Below are positions 16,598-25,933 of a DNA stretch of 64,000 bases, one piece after another (the first letter of the stretch is position 1; each line of letters starts with the position of its first letter). This DNA is from Streptomyces sp. NBC_01428 (GTDB lineage: Bacteria; Actinomycetota; Actinomycetes; Streptomycetales; Streptomycetaceae). The notes beneath the pieces were generated by a model. It saw only the letters and a program-made list of their open reading frames with translations. It was not told the DNA's origin and ran no database searches. The stretch lies in contig NZ_CP109499.1 of the NCBI RefSeq assembly GCF_036231965.1, forward strand, positions 6,014,001-6,078,000, given 5' to 3'. The position numbers and the translations under genes were made by a program.

Positions 16598-17125
16598 GTG
16601 GCTGTGCTGCGCAGAAAGCCACGCCGCGCACCGGGGGCGGACGACCCCCTGGACGCGGCGCAGGAACGCCGGGTGCGGGCCGTGCTCGCGCTCGGCGGGG
16701 TGCCCCAGGCGGATCTGCCGGACGGGGTGCAGCAGGTACGGCTGCGGCTGCTGGAGCGCGCGGCCAAGGGGGACGAGGCGCCGCGCGACGTGTCCGCCTG
16801 GGCGGCGGTCGTCGCCTCGAACCTGGCGATGGACTGGCACCGGGCGAAGCGCCGGCAGGAGCGGATCGGTGAACGCCTCGCCTCGCTGCGACAGGTGGAG
16901 CAGCCCTCCGACGAGGAGTCCAGCGTGCTCGCGCTGGCCGTCGCACAGGGACTGGACGAACTGCCCGACGCCCAGCGCCAGGTCGTCGTCCTGAGGTTCT
17001 ACGCCGATCTGCCCGTGCGCGGGATCGCCGACGAACTCGGCATACCCGAGGGCACGGTCAAGAGCAGGCTGCACACGGCGGTCCGCGCGCTGCGCGCCCG
17101 CCTGCACGAGGACGAGGTGGTGTGA
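16598..17125 (+). CDS. RNA polymerase sigma factor, ECF/SigE-like family
   Basis: A 175-residue sigma-70 type protein. Region 4 is unmistakable at about 118-170 (LDELPDAQRQVVVLRFYADLPVRGIADELGIP split across the helix-turn-helix, then GTVKSRLHTAVRALRARL). Region 2 (about 20-90) is divergent, with SAWAAVVASNLAMDWHRAKRR matching the conserved core-binding and -10 helices only loosely. The GTG start is preceded by GGGAGGGGAG. One base separates its TGA from the GTG of the next gene, a membrane protein, so the pair is an operon and the second gene is the candidate anti-sigma partner. Confidence 0.9.
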   Translation: MAVLRRKPRRAPGADDPLDAAQERRVRAVLALGGVPQADLPDGVQQVRLRLLERAAKGDEAPRDVSAWAAVVASNLAMDWHRAKRRQERIGERLASLRQVEQPSDEESSVLALAVAQGLDELPDAQRQVVVLRFYADLPVRGIADELGIPEGTVKSRLHTAVRALRARLHEDEVV

Positions 17126-17126
17126 C

Positions 17127-17927
17127 GTGGCCGAGTACGAAGGGGTCGACGCGCTGCTGGCCGCGATCACGGACGCGTCACTACCCCAGGGTGCCCGCGA
17201 CGACGTCGTGTTCATGGCCGAGCACCGTGCGGCCCGCGAGGACGTGGACATGCTCCGGGAGCAGCTGATCGTCATCGGGGACGCTCTGGCGGACCCCGGG
17301 AACAGCACCGGGACCGCCGACGCCGCCAAGAAGGCCCGGCAGACCGGGAAGGCCGGGAAGGCCGGGAAACCGGCGGGTGCCAAGACGCCCACGGTCACCG
17401 GGAGGCCGGGACAGGGACGTCCGGGGAGTGCCCCGGGCCGCTCCCGCCGGCGCGGCGCGTTCGCCGTCGGCGCCCTCGCGGCGGCCGCGGTGGCCTCCCT
17501 GGTCGTCGGCATGGGCTGGCTGGTCGCGCAGGGCGGGGCCGGAGCGAACGACACGTCATCCGCCGACTCCAAGAGGGCCGACACCGGCGGGAGTCTGCTC
17601 AGTGCGCCGGGCTACCTCGCCTGCTCCCGGCTCGTGGCCGAGGGCACGGTCGCCCGCGTGAGCCAGGAACCCGGCACCGGACAGGACCGGATCACCCTCG
17701 ACGTCTACCACTACTACAAGCCGGCCAAGGGCGAGAAGGAGATCACCTTCCTGATGGAGAAGGACGTCTTCCCCCGGCTGCACCAGGGCGACGAGGTGCT
17801 GGTCGGCATCCCGCGCGGCGCGGCGGGCCCCGACATCTGGACCACGGGGGACGAGGCCATCGCCCGGGAGCGCTCCTGGATCGTCAAGGCACTGCCCGAG
17901 TCCCGCGGCATGAAGTGCGGGGAGTGA
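17127..17927 (+). CDS. Single-pass membrane protein, possible anti-sigma factor
   Basis: A 266-residue protein. Residues 1-60 are helical and charged, 65-108 a Lys/Gly/Pro-rich linker with GKAGKAGKPAG repeats, about 110-134 a single transmembrane helix, and 150-266 an extracytoplasmic domain with two cysteines (LACSRLV and GMKCGE at the C-terminus). The operon position immediately after a sigma gene and the topology suit an anti-sigma factor, but no zinc-binding HxxxCxxC motif is visible, so this is inference. The start GTG is one base after the upstream stop. Confidence 0.75.
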   Translation: MAEYEGVDALLAAITDASLPQGARDDVVFMAEHRAAREDVDMLREQLIVIGDALADPGNSTGTADAAKKARQTGKAGKAGKPAGAKTPTVTGRPGQGRPGSAPGRSRRRGAFAVGALAAAAVASLVVGMGWLVAQGGAGANDTSSADSKRADTGGSLLSAPGYLACSRLVAEGTVARVSQEPGTGQDRITLDVYHYYKPAKGEKEITFLMEKDVFPRLHQGDEVLVGIPRGAAGPDIWTTGDEAIARERSWIVKALPESRGMKCGE

Positions 17928-18060
17928 GGGGCGGCCCGGCCCGCCGACCGTGACGGGTGGCGTGGGCCGGCGACGGCGACGGCGACGGTGACCGGCGGCC
18001 TGGGCGGGCGACGCCGACGGACGGTACGAGCCGCGCGCAGGGGCCGTGGCGCACACGAAA

Positions 18061-18090
18061 GGGCGGGCGCCCGTTTCCGGACGCCCGCCC
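18061..18090. terminator. Bidirectional hairpin terminator
   Basis: GGGCGGGCG (18061-18069) pairs with CGCCCGCCC (18082-18090) around a short loop, between the convergent membrane-protein gene and the subtilase gene. Confidence 0.8.
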
Positions 18091-18128
18091 CGTGCCCGTA
18101 CCGCTCACGCGGCCGGAGGCCTACGCCG

Positions 18129-21100
18129 TCACGGCGTGACCTTCTCGATCTTCACGCTGCCGGTACCCGCGACGGTGCCGTGCGCGTTCACCAGCTGGAC
18201 CTGACCGAAGAACTCGCGTCCCTCGGGCGCGGCCGCGGCGGCGGTGACCGAACCGGACACCGTGGCCGAGGCGCCGGTGGCGAGCTTCACCGGGGTGGAG
18301 TCGTCGACCGTGACCGTGCCGAGCGCGCTGGAGAAGAACACGTCCAGGTAGTCGTACGCGGTCGAGCCCGACGGAACCGAGTAGCCCGCGACCTCGACGG
18401 TGTACGTGCCGGCGGCGGGGGAGGCGATGGAGACGGCCTCCTCCGAGTCACCGTCCGCGGACTGCCCGACGACCGTCCCGGCGGCGTCGTACACCGTCAG
18501 GTCCAGGTCGGCGGCGGTGTCCGAGACGTTGCCGATGGACACGTCGAGCGACGCGGCGCCCGCGGGCACCTCGACCGTGGTGGTCTGCGTCGCACCGTCG
18601 GCGATGGTCGGCCGGGTGCTCTTCGAGGAGCCGAGCGGGCCGCCCTTGAGCTTGCCGTCGATCGAGGCGAAGTTGTTCGTCACCTTCCAGGAGGCGGTGG
18701 ACGGGACGCCCACCTTGGCCTCCGGGACGGTCACGACCGCCGGGTCGAACGCCGCGCCGAGCACGGCGACGTCGAGCTTGTACGGGTTGTCGAGCAGCGG
18801 CGAGGTGCGGCGCGCCTCGACCTCGATCTCCCAGACACCGGCCTGCGGGTCCGCGTACGAACGCACGTCGGGCTTGCAGCCGTTGCCGTCGAGGTAGTTG
18901 TTGTAGCAGTACGGGGTGCCGGTGTCCTCGACCGGAACGCCGTACGGGTGGATCGAGATGAACCGGGTCTGGCTCTTGTCCTTCAGCCCGCCGATCGCGA
19001 CCTCCAGTGCGGAGGCGCCCTCGGGGACCGTGACGAAGGAGGACGTGGTGCTGTTGCGCTGCACCGAACCCGACGCCTTGTAGGTGTACTTGACCGGCGC
19101 GGAGACGACGACGGTCGACAGGATCTGCTTGTCGACGCCCTCGGTGCGCGGGTCGTCGACCTCCAGGATCGCGCTCTTGAGACCGGCCGACCGCGGGGCG
19201 GCCTGCACCTTGACGGTCACCGGCTGGTTCAGCGGGAGCCTGACCTCGTCCGAGCCGACGATGCGGAAGGTGTTCTCGGCGTTGTTCTCGAAGTACAGCT
19301 CGTGCCGGATCGCCCGGTCCTCACCGGACGTACGCGTCACGGTGATGTCGTACGTCCTGCGCTCGCCGGCCTTGAGGCCGCCCTCGCGGTCGTAGAGACC
19401 GGTGCCGAAGCCCGGCGTCTTCAGCGCGTAGTCGATCGCGGTGTCGACCGGCGCCTTCACGGCGTAGTCGTGGGCGGTGGCGCCGTCACGGATCGAGTCC
19501 CAGGCGTCGGGGATGTTGATGAGCCCCGCACCCTCCTCGTACGCCTGGACGCCCTTGATGTGGTCGGCCGTCGACGTCAGCGCGGTGCGCAGGGTGGCCG
19601 GGGTGAGGGCGAGGCCCTTCTGCTTCGCGGCGCTGATCAGCAGGGCGGAGGCGCCCGCGGCCTGCGGGGACGCCATCGAGGTGCCCTGCAGCATCGAGTA
19701 GCCGGCCGGCAGGGTGTAGCCCGCCTCGGCGACCGGGGAGCCCGGCAGCCAGGTCTGGGTGGAGTTGATGGAGGCGCCGGGCGCGCTCAGCGTCGGCGTG
19801 AAGCCGCCGTCCTCACGCGGGCCGCGCGAGGAGAAGGGCAGCATCGCGTACTTCTTCTCCACCTGCGAGCCGTAGTTGGAGGCCCAGGTGTCCTTGGAGA
19901 TGGTCGCGCCCACCGAGATGACCTTGTCGGCCAGGCCGGGGTCGCCGATGGTGTTCGCGCCGGGGCCGGAGTTGCCCGCGGAGATGACCAGCTGGACGCC
20001 GTAGGTGTCGATGAGGCGCGTGTACAGCTCGCTGCGCGCGTTGTTGCCGTCGTTGAGCGCCGGCAGTCCGCCGATGGACATGTTCACGATGTCGACGCCA
20101 CGGTTGGCGACGAGGTCGATCATGCCCTCGGTGAGCGCGACGTTGGTGCAGCCGCCGGTCCAGGTGCAGGCGCGCGAGGAGACGATCTTCGCGCCGGGGG
20201 CCGCGCCGTTCATCTTCCCGCCGAACAGGCCGTTCGCGGAGGTGATGCCCGCGACGTGGGTGCCGTGCTCGGACTCGATGACGCCGATGTTGACGAAGTC
20301 GCGCTTCTGGCCGACCCAGTCGCCGCCGTACGGGTCCATCGGGACGTCCTTGCGGATCTCCACGACGAAGGGCTGGCGCTCGACGACGTCCGTCGCCGGG
20401 TTGTCGGTACCGAAGTAGCCGATCTGGAAGCCGTCCTTGTACGGCTTCATCGGCTTGTCGTCGGTGAAGTTGCCGTTGTTGTCCAGGTCGACGGTGACCG
20501 TGCCCGCGGCCGGGTCGTAGAGCACGCCCCACACGTCGGTCGTGTCGCCGTCGCGGTTCGCGTCGCCCTTGGCGTCACCGCCGGCCGTCGACGACTCGCG
20601 GAAGGTGCTGATCTCGTACGATCTCGCCGGCGCCGTCCACGTCCGGCCGCTGTACGTGAAGGTGGGCCCGGCCACGGGGGTGATCATCGGGCGCCAGGTC
20701 GCGTCGCTGTCGAGGATCGGGTCCGTCGAGGTCACCCAGTCGACGATCTTGCGCTCGCCGGTGGTGGTCTTCTGGAGCGCCGGGTGGCCGAGGTCGACGC
20801 CCGAGTCCAGGATGCCGATGGTGACCCCGCGGCCGTCCGCCTTGGGGTGGTCCTTCACGAAGTCGACGGCACCCGTCTCGAAGGACGGGTTGTACGGGTT
20901 CTCCGCCGGCGTGTTCTTGCCGGGGGCCCGGTACGTGGTGGCCGTCGAGGTGTTGCTGCCGTGCTTCGCGGTGTCGGCGCTCGGCGTCGGGTCGTCCAGC
21001 GCGATCTCCTGGCGCAGGTCGATCCCGTGCACCGAGGACAGTTTCGCCGCGGCGGCGATGGCCGCGTCCGCCCGGCCCGTCGGGACGGTCGCCCGGACGT

Positions 21101-21437
21101 AGCCGAGCTTGTCGTAGGTACGGCCCACGGAGCCGCCCTTGACCGCGTCCAACTGCTCGGCGACCTGCTCGGTCCGGCCGGGGGCCGTGGCGATCATCAT
21201 CGTGACGTTCTTGTCGCCGTTCGCCTTGGCCTCGGTGAGGAGGTCGGCGTCGCTCGAACCGAGCTTGGCGGCTGCTGACTTGGTGCCGGGGTCGGCGGTG
21301 GGCGCACCCGGGTCAGCGGAGAAGGCCATGGGTATCGGGCCGGCCGCGGAGAGCGCGGCCACCAGGCCCGCGGCCACGGCAATGCGGGCCACGCGTCTCG
21401 CGCCCGATATCGGGGCGCGTTGAGGGTCGGAGATCAT
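18129..21437 (-). CDS. Secreted subtilisin-family (S8) serine protease
   Basis: A 1102-residue exported protease. The second of two nearby ATGs (21435-21437) is chosen because AAGGG then lies six bases upstream; the earlier ATG (21443) abuts that site. Residues 1-40 are a signal peptide (RRVARIAVAAGLVAALSAAG, then AFSA). An inhibitor-like propeptide spans about 60-150. The catalytic triad is intact: Asp211 in GILDSGVD, His391 in SEHGTHVAG and Ser587 in QGTSMASPQ, with a long insert between Asp and His. After about residue 640 come beta-sandwich domains, ending with a bacterial pre-peptidase-type domain (AGTYTVEVAGY). It probably degrades extracellular protein. It is monocistronic. Confidence 0.95.
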   Translation of the reverse strand: MISDPQRAPISGARRVARIAVAAGLVAALSAAGPIPMAFSADPGAPTADPGTKSAAAKLGSSDADLLTEAKANGDKNVTMMIATAPGRTEQVAEQLDAVKGGSVGRTYDKLGYVRATVPTGRADAAIAAAAKLSSVHGIDLRQEIALDDPTPSADTAKHGSNTSTATTYRAPGKNTPAENPYNPSFETGAVDFVKDHPKADGRGVTIGILDSGVDLGHPALQKTTTGERKIVDWVTSTDPILDSDATWRPMITPVAGPTFTYSGRTWTAPARSYEISTFRESSTAGGDAKGDANRDGDTTDVWGVLYDPAAGTVTVDLDNNGNFTDDKPMKPYKDGFQIGYFGTDNPATDVVERQPFVVEIRKDVPMDPYGGDWVGQKRDFVNIGVIESEHGTHVAGITSANGLFGGKMNGAAPGAKIVSSRACTWTGGCTNVALTEGMIDLVANRGVDIVNMSIGGLPALNDGNNARSELYTRLIDTYGVQLVISAGNSGPGANTIGDPGLADKVISVGATISKDTWASNYGSQVEKKYAMLPFSSRGPREDGGFTPTLSAPGASINSTQTWLPGSPVAEAGYTLPAGYSMLQGTSMASPQAAGASALLISAAKQKGLALTPATLRTALTSTADHIKGVQAYEEGAGLINIPDAWDSIRDGATAHDYAVKAPVDTAIDYALKTPGFGTGLYDREGGLKAGERRTYDITVTRTSGEDRAIRHELYFENNAENTFRIVGSDEVRLPLNQPVTVKVQAAPRSAGLKSAILEVDDPRTEGVDKQILSTVVVSAPVKYTYKASGSVQRNSTTSSFVTVPEGASALEVAIGGLKDKSQTRFISIHPYGVPVEDTGTPYCYNNYLDGNGCKPDVRSYADPQAGVWEIEVEARRTSPLLDNPYKLDVAVLGAAFDPAVVTVPEAKVGVPSTASWKVTNNFASIDGKLKGGPLGSSKSTRPTIADGATQTTTVEVPAGAASLDVSIGNVSDTAADLDLTVYDAAGTVVGQSADGDSEEAVSIASPAAGTYTVEVAGYSVPSGSTAYDYLDVFFSSALGTVTVDDSTPVKLATGASATVSGSVTAAAAAPEGREFFGQVQLVNAHGTVAGTGSVKIEKVTP

Positions 21438-22036
21438 CTGCATCCCTTGTAGGTAAAGGAACGAGCGTGGAGCGGCCGGTTCCGACGGTCGATACGGGCC
21501 GGTCGCGTCAGTCCGGTATGTGGACCCGGATGACCGCTCAGCTTTGCCTAAGGGGCAGTTGTTTGGGGAGAGTTGACCGTGGCGGGATGGACACATGGCG
21601 TACTTCCGCCACACGCCATGCCGGTGATCACCTGCTATCGGGCGATATTGCGGATGATCCCGGTGTCCGGCTCTGCCGATTCGGCGCCTTTTCATGCGCG
21701 GGCCGTGGCGGCACGCTTTCGTGCTGTGACGGCGATCTGTCCGCCGAGTGTGCCCGGAGTGACCTCTCTCCCGGGCCAACGGCCGCGCCGCGCACGGGGA
21801 ATGAGGCCCCCCTACCCAGGAAGGTGAACGCGGAGTGACCGGGCCCGGGCCGTTCGGACAGGGCTCCATGGACGCGCAGGGTGGGCCAAGATCCACGTAC
21901 GGTGATCGGCGCCGGGCGTTGCTGCCGAGTTAACGCGCAGGTCACCCCCGCTGCCAACGATCCATGGTGAGCGGGGTGTTCGTTCCTGGCGCCCCGCGAC
22001 CACAGCCGACGCGTTCGCACTCGGGGAGACCGCGCC
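21438..22036. other. 599-base divergent intergenic region (subtilase / phosphoesterase)
   Basis: This long spacer contains promoters for both flanking secreted-enzyme genes and a PHO-box candidate at 21929-21950 (separate entry). Short open frames here have mixed codon use and no good start sites, so I call none of them genes. Confidence 0.6.
21929..21950 (+). promoter_or_regulatory. Candidate PHO box before the metallophosphoesterase gene
   Basis: Two adjacent 11-base direct-repeat units, GTTAACGCGCA and GGTCACCCCCG, follow the Streptomyces PhoP consensus (units starting G-T/G-T-C-A-C-C). The second unit is a strong match and the first is weaker. It lies about 87 bp before the ATG of a phosphoesterase, where PhoP activation would make sense. 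Confidence 0.45.
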
Positions 22037-23821
22037 ATGTCGCGCACACGCTCTGTCGCCGCCGTACCCGCTCTCAACCGCCGCACCCTGCTGGCCGCCA
22101 CCGGAGCCCTGTCGCTCTCGGCCGGCGTCGGCCTCGCCCTGCGCCCGGAGGCCCCGGCGCACGCCGCGACCCCGGGACGGGAGACCGTCGCCGACTCCGT
22201 CGCCCAGTCCGAGGCCCGGTCGGCGGCGGTCACTCCGCTCGCCCCGCCCGAGCTGGTCCCCTACACCCGCGGCACCACACTGCGCGGCGTCGCCGTCCCG
22301 CGTTCGGGCACCTCCGGATACCGGCGGCTCGGCGACGGCGCCGGCTGGCAGCGCGTCGTCCGGGACGAACTGGCCGCGGGCAAGCAGGGCCGCGCCGACC
22401 GCCGCACCGCGCTCGCCTCCTTCGTGCAGCTCACCGACCTGCACCTGACCGACGCCCAGCACCCGCTGCGCCTGGAGTACCTGCGCGCCCAGAACAAGAG
22501 CTTCTGGCGCCCCCAGGAGACCCTGACCGTCGCCGGAGCCGTGTCCCTCGTGGAGCGGGTCAACTCCCTGCGGGGAGCCCCCGTCACCGGCTCCCCGCTG
22601 CACTTCGTGATGACCACCGGCGACAACACGGACAACAACTCCAAGACGGAACTGGACTGGTTCCTGAAGGTCATGAGCGGCGGCCGCATCAGCCCGAACA
22701 GCGGCGACCCGCGGCACTACGAGGGGGTCCAGGCCAGCGGGCTGAAGACCTACTGGCAGCCGGACGCGGCCCTGCGCGACGCCGACAAGCAGGTCGGGTT
22801 CCCGCGCATCCAGGGGTTCCTGGAGGCGGCCATCCGTGAGCTGCGCAGTCCGGGCCTGAGCCTGCCCTGGTACTCCACCGTCGGCAACCACGACGCCCTT
22901 CCGCTGGGCTGCTACGGCACCCGGGGCGACTCGTACCTCACCGAGTTCGCCGTCGGCGGCAAGAAGCTGATGTCCCTGGGCGCGGCGGAGTGCGACAAAC
23001 TCGCCAAGAGCATGAAGAAGGGTTCCAGCCCGAAGGGTGCCGAGGTGCACGCCCTGCTCAAGGCGCACACCCGTCAGATGCGCTCGGTCACCCCGGACGA
23101 GAACCGGGCCCCGTTCACGCCCGCCGAGTACCTCAAGGCGCACCTCGACCCGGCCCACACCGGGCCCGGCCCGATCGGCCACGGCTACTCCTCCGCGAAC
23201 CTCTCCGCGGGCACCCAGTACTACACGTTCCGCATCGCCGAGGACGTCATCGGGGTCAGCCTCGACACCACCGACCCGGGCGGCCACTACGAGGGGTCCC
23301 TTGGCACGGCGCAACTGCGCTGGCTGGAGAAGACGCTGGGCGACAACAAGGACGCCTACGTCATCGTCTTCAGCCACCACACCAGCAAGACGATGCGCAA
23401 CCTGAACGCCGACCCGGCCCACCCGGGGGAGAAGCGGCACGGCGGGGACGAGGTCGTCGCCCTCCTCGCGCGCTTCAGCAACGTGCTGGCCTGGGTGAAC
23501 GGCCACTCCCACAAGAACGACATCACCCCGCACGCGGCCCCCGGCAACCGCTCCTTCTGGGAGATCTCCACCGCCTCGCACGTCGACTTCCCCCAGCTCG
23601 CCCGCGTCATCGAGCTGGTCGACAACAAGGACGGCACGCTCTCCCTGTTCACCACCCTCATCGAGTCCGCCGCACCGCACGCCACGGACTTCTCCGACCT
23701 CAGCCAGACGGGCCTGGCCGCGCTCTACCGCGAGCTGTCCTTCAACACGCCCGGCGCCCGCACCGACCTCGCCGGAACCTCGCGCGACCGCAACACGGAG
23801 CTGATCCTGAAGAAGGGCTGA
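22037..23821 (+). CDS. Tat-exported metallophosphoesterase (TIGR03767-like)
   Basis: A 594-residue secreted phosphoesterase. The twin-arginine signal NRRTLLAATG with a hydrophobic stretch ends at about residue 43 (AHAA). The calcineurin-like metal motifs appear in order: D-x-H in QLTDLHLTD (about 133), GDN in TTGDNTDNN (about 195), GNHD in STVGNHDALP (about 284), His in VFSHHTSK (about 448) and GHxH in VNGHSHKN (about 492). Length and layout fit the TIGR03767 group. It probably releases phosphate from organic substrates outside the cell. GGGGAGA precedes the ATG. A PHO-box candidate upstream suggests control by phosphate starvation. Confidence 0.92.
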   Translation: MSRTRSVAAVPALNRRTLLAATGALSLSAGVGLALRPEAPAHAATPGRETVADSVAQSEARSAAVTPLAPPELVPYTRGTTLRGVAVPRSGTSGYRRLGDGAGWQRVVRDELAAGKQGRADRRTALASFVQLTDLHLTDAQHPLRLEYLRAQNKSFWRPQETLTVAGAVSLVERVNSLRGAPVTGSPLHFVMTTGDNTDNNSKTELDWFLKVMSGGRISPNSGDPRHYEGVQASGLKTYWQPDAALRDADKQVGFPRIQGFLEAAIRELRSPGLSLPWYSTVGNHDALPLGCYGTRGDSYLTEFAVGGKKLMSLGAAECDKLAKSMKKGSSPKGAEVHALLKAHTRQMRSVTPDENRAPFTPAEYLKAHLDPAHTGPGPIGHGYSSANLSAGTQYYTFRIAEDVIGVSLDTTDPGGHYEGSLGTAQLRWLEKTLGDNKDAYVIVFSHHTSKTMRNLNADPAHPGEKRHGGDEVVALLARFSNVLAWVNGHSHKNDITPHAAPGNRSFWEISTASHVDFPQLARVIELVDNKDGTLSLFTTLIESAAPHATDFSDLSQTGLAALYRELSFNTPGARTDLAGTSRDRNTELILKKG

Positions 23822-23911
23822 AAACCGCTCAACGCACGCGGACCGGGCAACCCCGCGCCGCGGACCCGGGTCCGTTCCCCTGACACGTTCGACCGTGAGA
23901 CGGGGGAAGAC

Positions 23912-25084
23912 ATGAGGGTACGTACGGGACTTGTGGGAATCACCACCGTGGCGATCGCCACGGCACTGGCGGGCACCGCGGTCGCGGCGCCCGCCGCGGG
24001 AGCGGGCCACGCGCCGACCCGGCAGGCCATGGAGGCGGCCGTGCGCGACGGCGTGCCGGGCGTGACGGCGACGGCCTCCGGCCGGCACGGCACCTGGTCC
24101 GCGACGGCGGGCACCGGCGACCTGCGCACCGGCGCTCCGCGCTCCACCGCCGACCGCTACCGCGTCGGCAGCATCACCAAGACGTTCGTCTCCACCGTGC
24201 TGCTCCAACTGGAGGCGGAGGGGCGGCTGTCGCTGGACGACACGGTGGACCACTGGCTGCCCGGCGTGGTGCGGGGCAACGGCAACGACGGACGGAAGAT
24301 CACGCTGCGCCGGCTCCTGAACCACACGAGCGGGATCTTCGACTACACGACCGACGACGACTTCGTGCGCACCTACTTCGCCAAGGACGGCTTCCTCCGG
24401 CACCGCTACGACACCGCGACACCGGAGCACCTCGTCGCGATCGCCATGGCCCACGAACCCGGCTTCGCGCCGGGCGCCTCCTGGAGCTACTCCAACACGA
24501 ACTACATCCTCGCCGGAATGGTGATCCGTGAGGTCACCGGGCACTCGTACGCCACGGAGATCCGCGACCGCATCGTCGAACCGCTCAAACTGCGCGGCAC
24601 GTCCGTTCCCGGCACCACGGTGACGCTCCCGCGACCGAGCAGCAGGGCCTACTCCAAGCTGGCCAGGACCACGACGGGACCGACGTACGACGTCACCACC
24701 CTCAACCCGACGCTCGCCGCCTCGGCGGGCGGGATGATCTCCGACAACGCCGACCTGAACCGCTTCTACACGGCCCTCCTGCGCGGCCGGCTGCTGCCGC
24801 GCAAGCAGCTCGCCGAGATGAAGACGACGGTCCGTGTCGACGAGATCCCGAACGCGCGCTACGGCCTCGGCCTCATCGACCGCGAACTGAGCTGCGGCGT
24901 CCACGTGTGGGGCCACGACGGCGGCATCCACGGCTCGACGTCGTCGGCCGTCACCACGGCGGACGGCCGGCACGCCCTCGCCTTCAACTTCAACGGCGAC
25001 TGGTCGGGGGACAGCGACGCCGTGATCGAGGCCGAGTTCTGCGGGAAGCGGCCGGAGCCGGTCCGGGCGGACCGGATCTCCTAG
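23912..25084 (+). CDS. Secreted serine hydrolase (class C beta-lactamase / D-Ala-D-Ala carboxypeptidase family)
   Basis: A 390-residue exported enzyme. The signal peptide spans about residues 1-26 (ending AVAA). The penicillin-recognition triad is complete: SxxK at Ser87-Lys90 (GSITKTF), YSN at 193-195, and HDG at 335-337 in WGHDGGIHG. This is the family of the Streptomyces R61 DD-peptidase, and the length agrees, so a peptidoglycan DD-carboxypeptidase or a related esterase is likely. A pair of cysteines (LSCGVHVW and EFCGKRP) could form a disulfide. It follows the phosphoesterase gene by 90 bp in the same direction. Confidence 0.92.
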   Translation: MRVRTGLVGITTVAIATALAGTAVAAPAAGAGHAPTRQAMEAAVRDGVPGVTATASGRHGTWSATAGTGDLRTGAPRSTADRYRVGSITKTFVSTVLLQLEAEGRLSLDDTVDHWLPGVVRGNGNDGRKITLRRLLNHTSGIFDYTTDDDFVRTYFAKDGFLRHRYDTATPEHLVAIAMAHEPGFAPGASWSYSNTNYILAGMVIREVTGHSYATEIRDRIVEPLKLRGTSVPGTTVTLPRPSSRAYSKLARTTTGPTYDVTTLNPTLAASAGGMISDNADLNRFYTALLRGRLLPRKQLAEMKTTVRVDEIPNARYGLGLIDRELSCGVHVWGHDGGIHGSTSSAVTTADGRHALAFNFNGDWSGDSDAVIEAEFCGKRPEPVRADRIS

Positions 25085-25119
25085 CCACGCCCGGCGCCCG
25101 CCGCCCGCCGTCTTCCGCT

Positions 25120-25686
25120 CTAGTCCGCGGCCGGCGCCGTGAAGCTCACCTTCGCGGTGTCGACCGTGGCCGCGTGCCGGCCCGGCGCGTCCTGCTCCCG
25201 CCAGTACAGGTTCGTGTGCGCGATGACCTGGGCGGGAGCGGGCGCGCCGTACGCGGTGAGGTCCTCCGTGGTGTGGGCGTCGCCGACGAGGGTGACGTCG
25301 TACCCGCGGGTGAACGCGCCGTGCAGGGTGGAGCGGACGCAGGCGTCCGTCTGGGCGCCGGTGACGACCAGGTGGCCGACCCCTCGCTGGGCGAGCACGT
25401 CCTCCAGGTCGGTGGCCTCGAACGAGTCGCCGTAGTTCTTGTGGACGAGGGGCTCGGTCTCCTCGCGGACCAGCTCCGGCACGTAGGTCCAGGCTTCGCT
25501 GCCGACCTTCATCCCGTCGTCCGAGTGCTGCACCCAGATCACCGGCACCGCTTCGGCGCGGGCCTTGGCGGCCAGGACGTTGATGTTCTCGATCACCTCG
25601 GCGCGACGGTGGGCGGCGTCCACCGCGCCGTGTTGCATGTCGACCACCAGCAGTGCGGTGTTCGGGCGACCGGGCAGGGTCGTCAT
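25120..25686 (-). CDS. Cysteine hydrolase, isochorismatase family
   Basis: A 188-residue cytosolic enzyme. The catalytic triad of the isochorismatase-like fold is visible: Asp16 (LLVVDMQ), Lys83 (VHKNYGDSFE) and Cys116 (GAQTDACVRST). Family members hydrolyse amides or vinyl ethers such as nicotinamide, N-carbamoyl compounds or isochorismate; the substrate here is unknown. The ATG at 25684-25686 is preferred to upstream in-frame starts because GGGGAGA is well placed before it. It is a single gene with the stop facing the serine hydrolase. Confidence 0.92.
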   Translation of the reverse strand: MTTLPGRPNTALLVVDMQHGAVDAAHRRAEVIENINVLAAKARAEAVPVIWVQHSDDGMKVGSEAWTYVPELVREETEPLVHKNYGDSFEATDLEDVLAQRGVGHLVVTGAQTDACVRSTLHGAFTRGYDVTLVGDAHTTEDLTAYGAPAPAQVIAHTNLYWREQDAPGRHAATVDTAKVSFTAPAAD

Positions 25687-25933
25687 CGGGCTCTCCCCTC
25701 GGGCGTCCTGCTCGTCACGGCAGGCACGTCGGGCCATGGATCTCCTGTCCCCTCCACAGTAGAACGGCCCACCGACAACGCCCCTCCGAACAGGGCTCCG
25801 GTCCTCCCAGACCTCCCGGACGTCCCGGCCGAGAAGGGGCGGCAAGGGTCGAGAAGGGGAGGGCGCACGGGAAGGGGCCCGCGCCGTCGCGCGAGCCCCT
25901 TCCCTCCCCTCCTGCCACCACCCCGGTCCGTCC

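Noticed and set aside
17988..21278. Long plus-strand frame opposite the subtilase
   Set aside because: The subtilase has an intact triad and signal peptide; the antisense frame is low-complexity.
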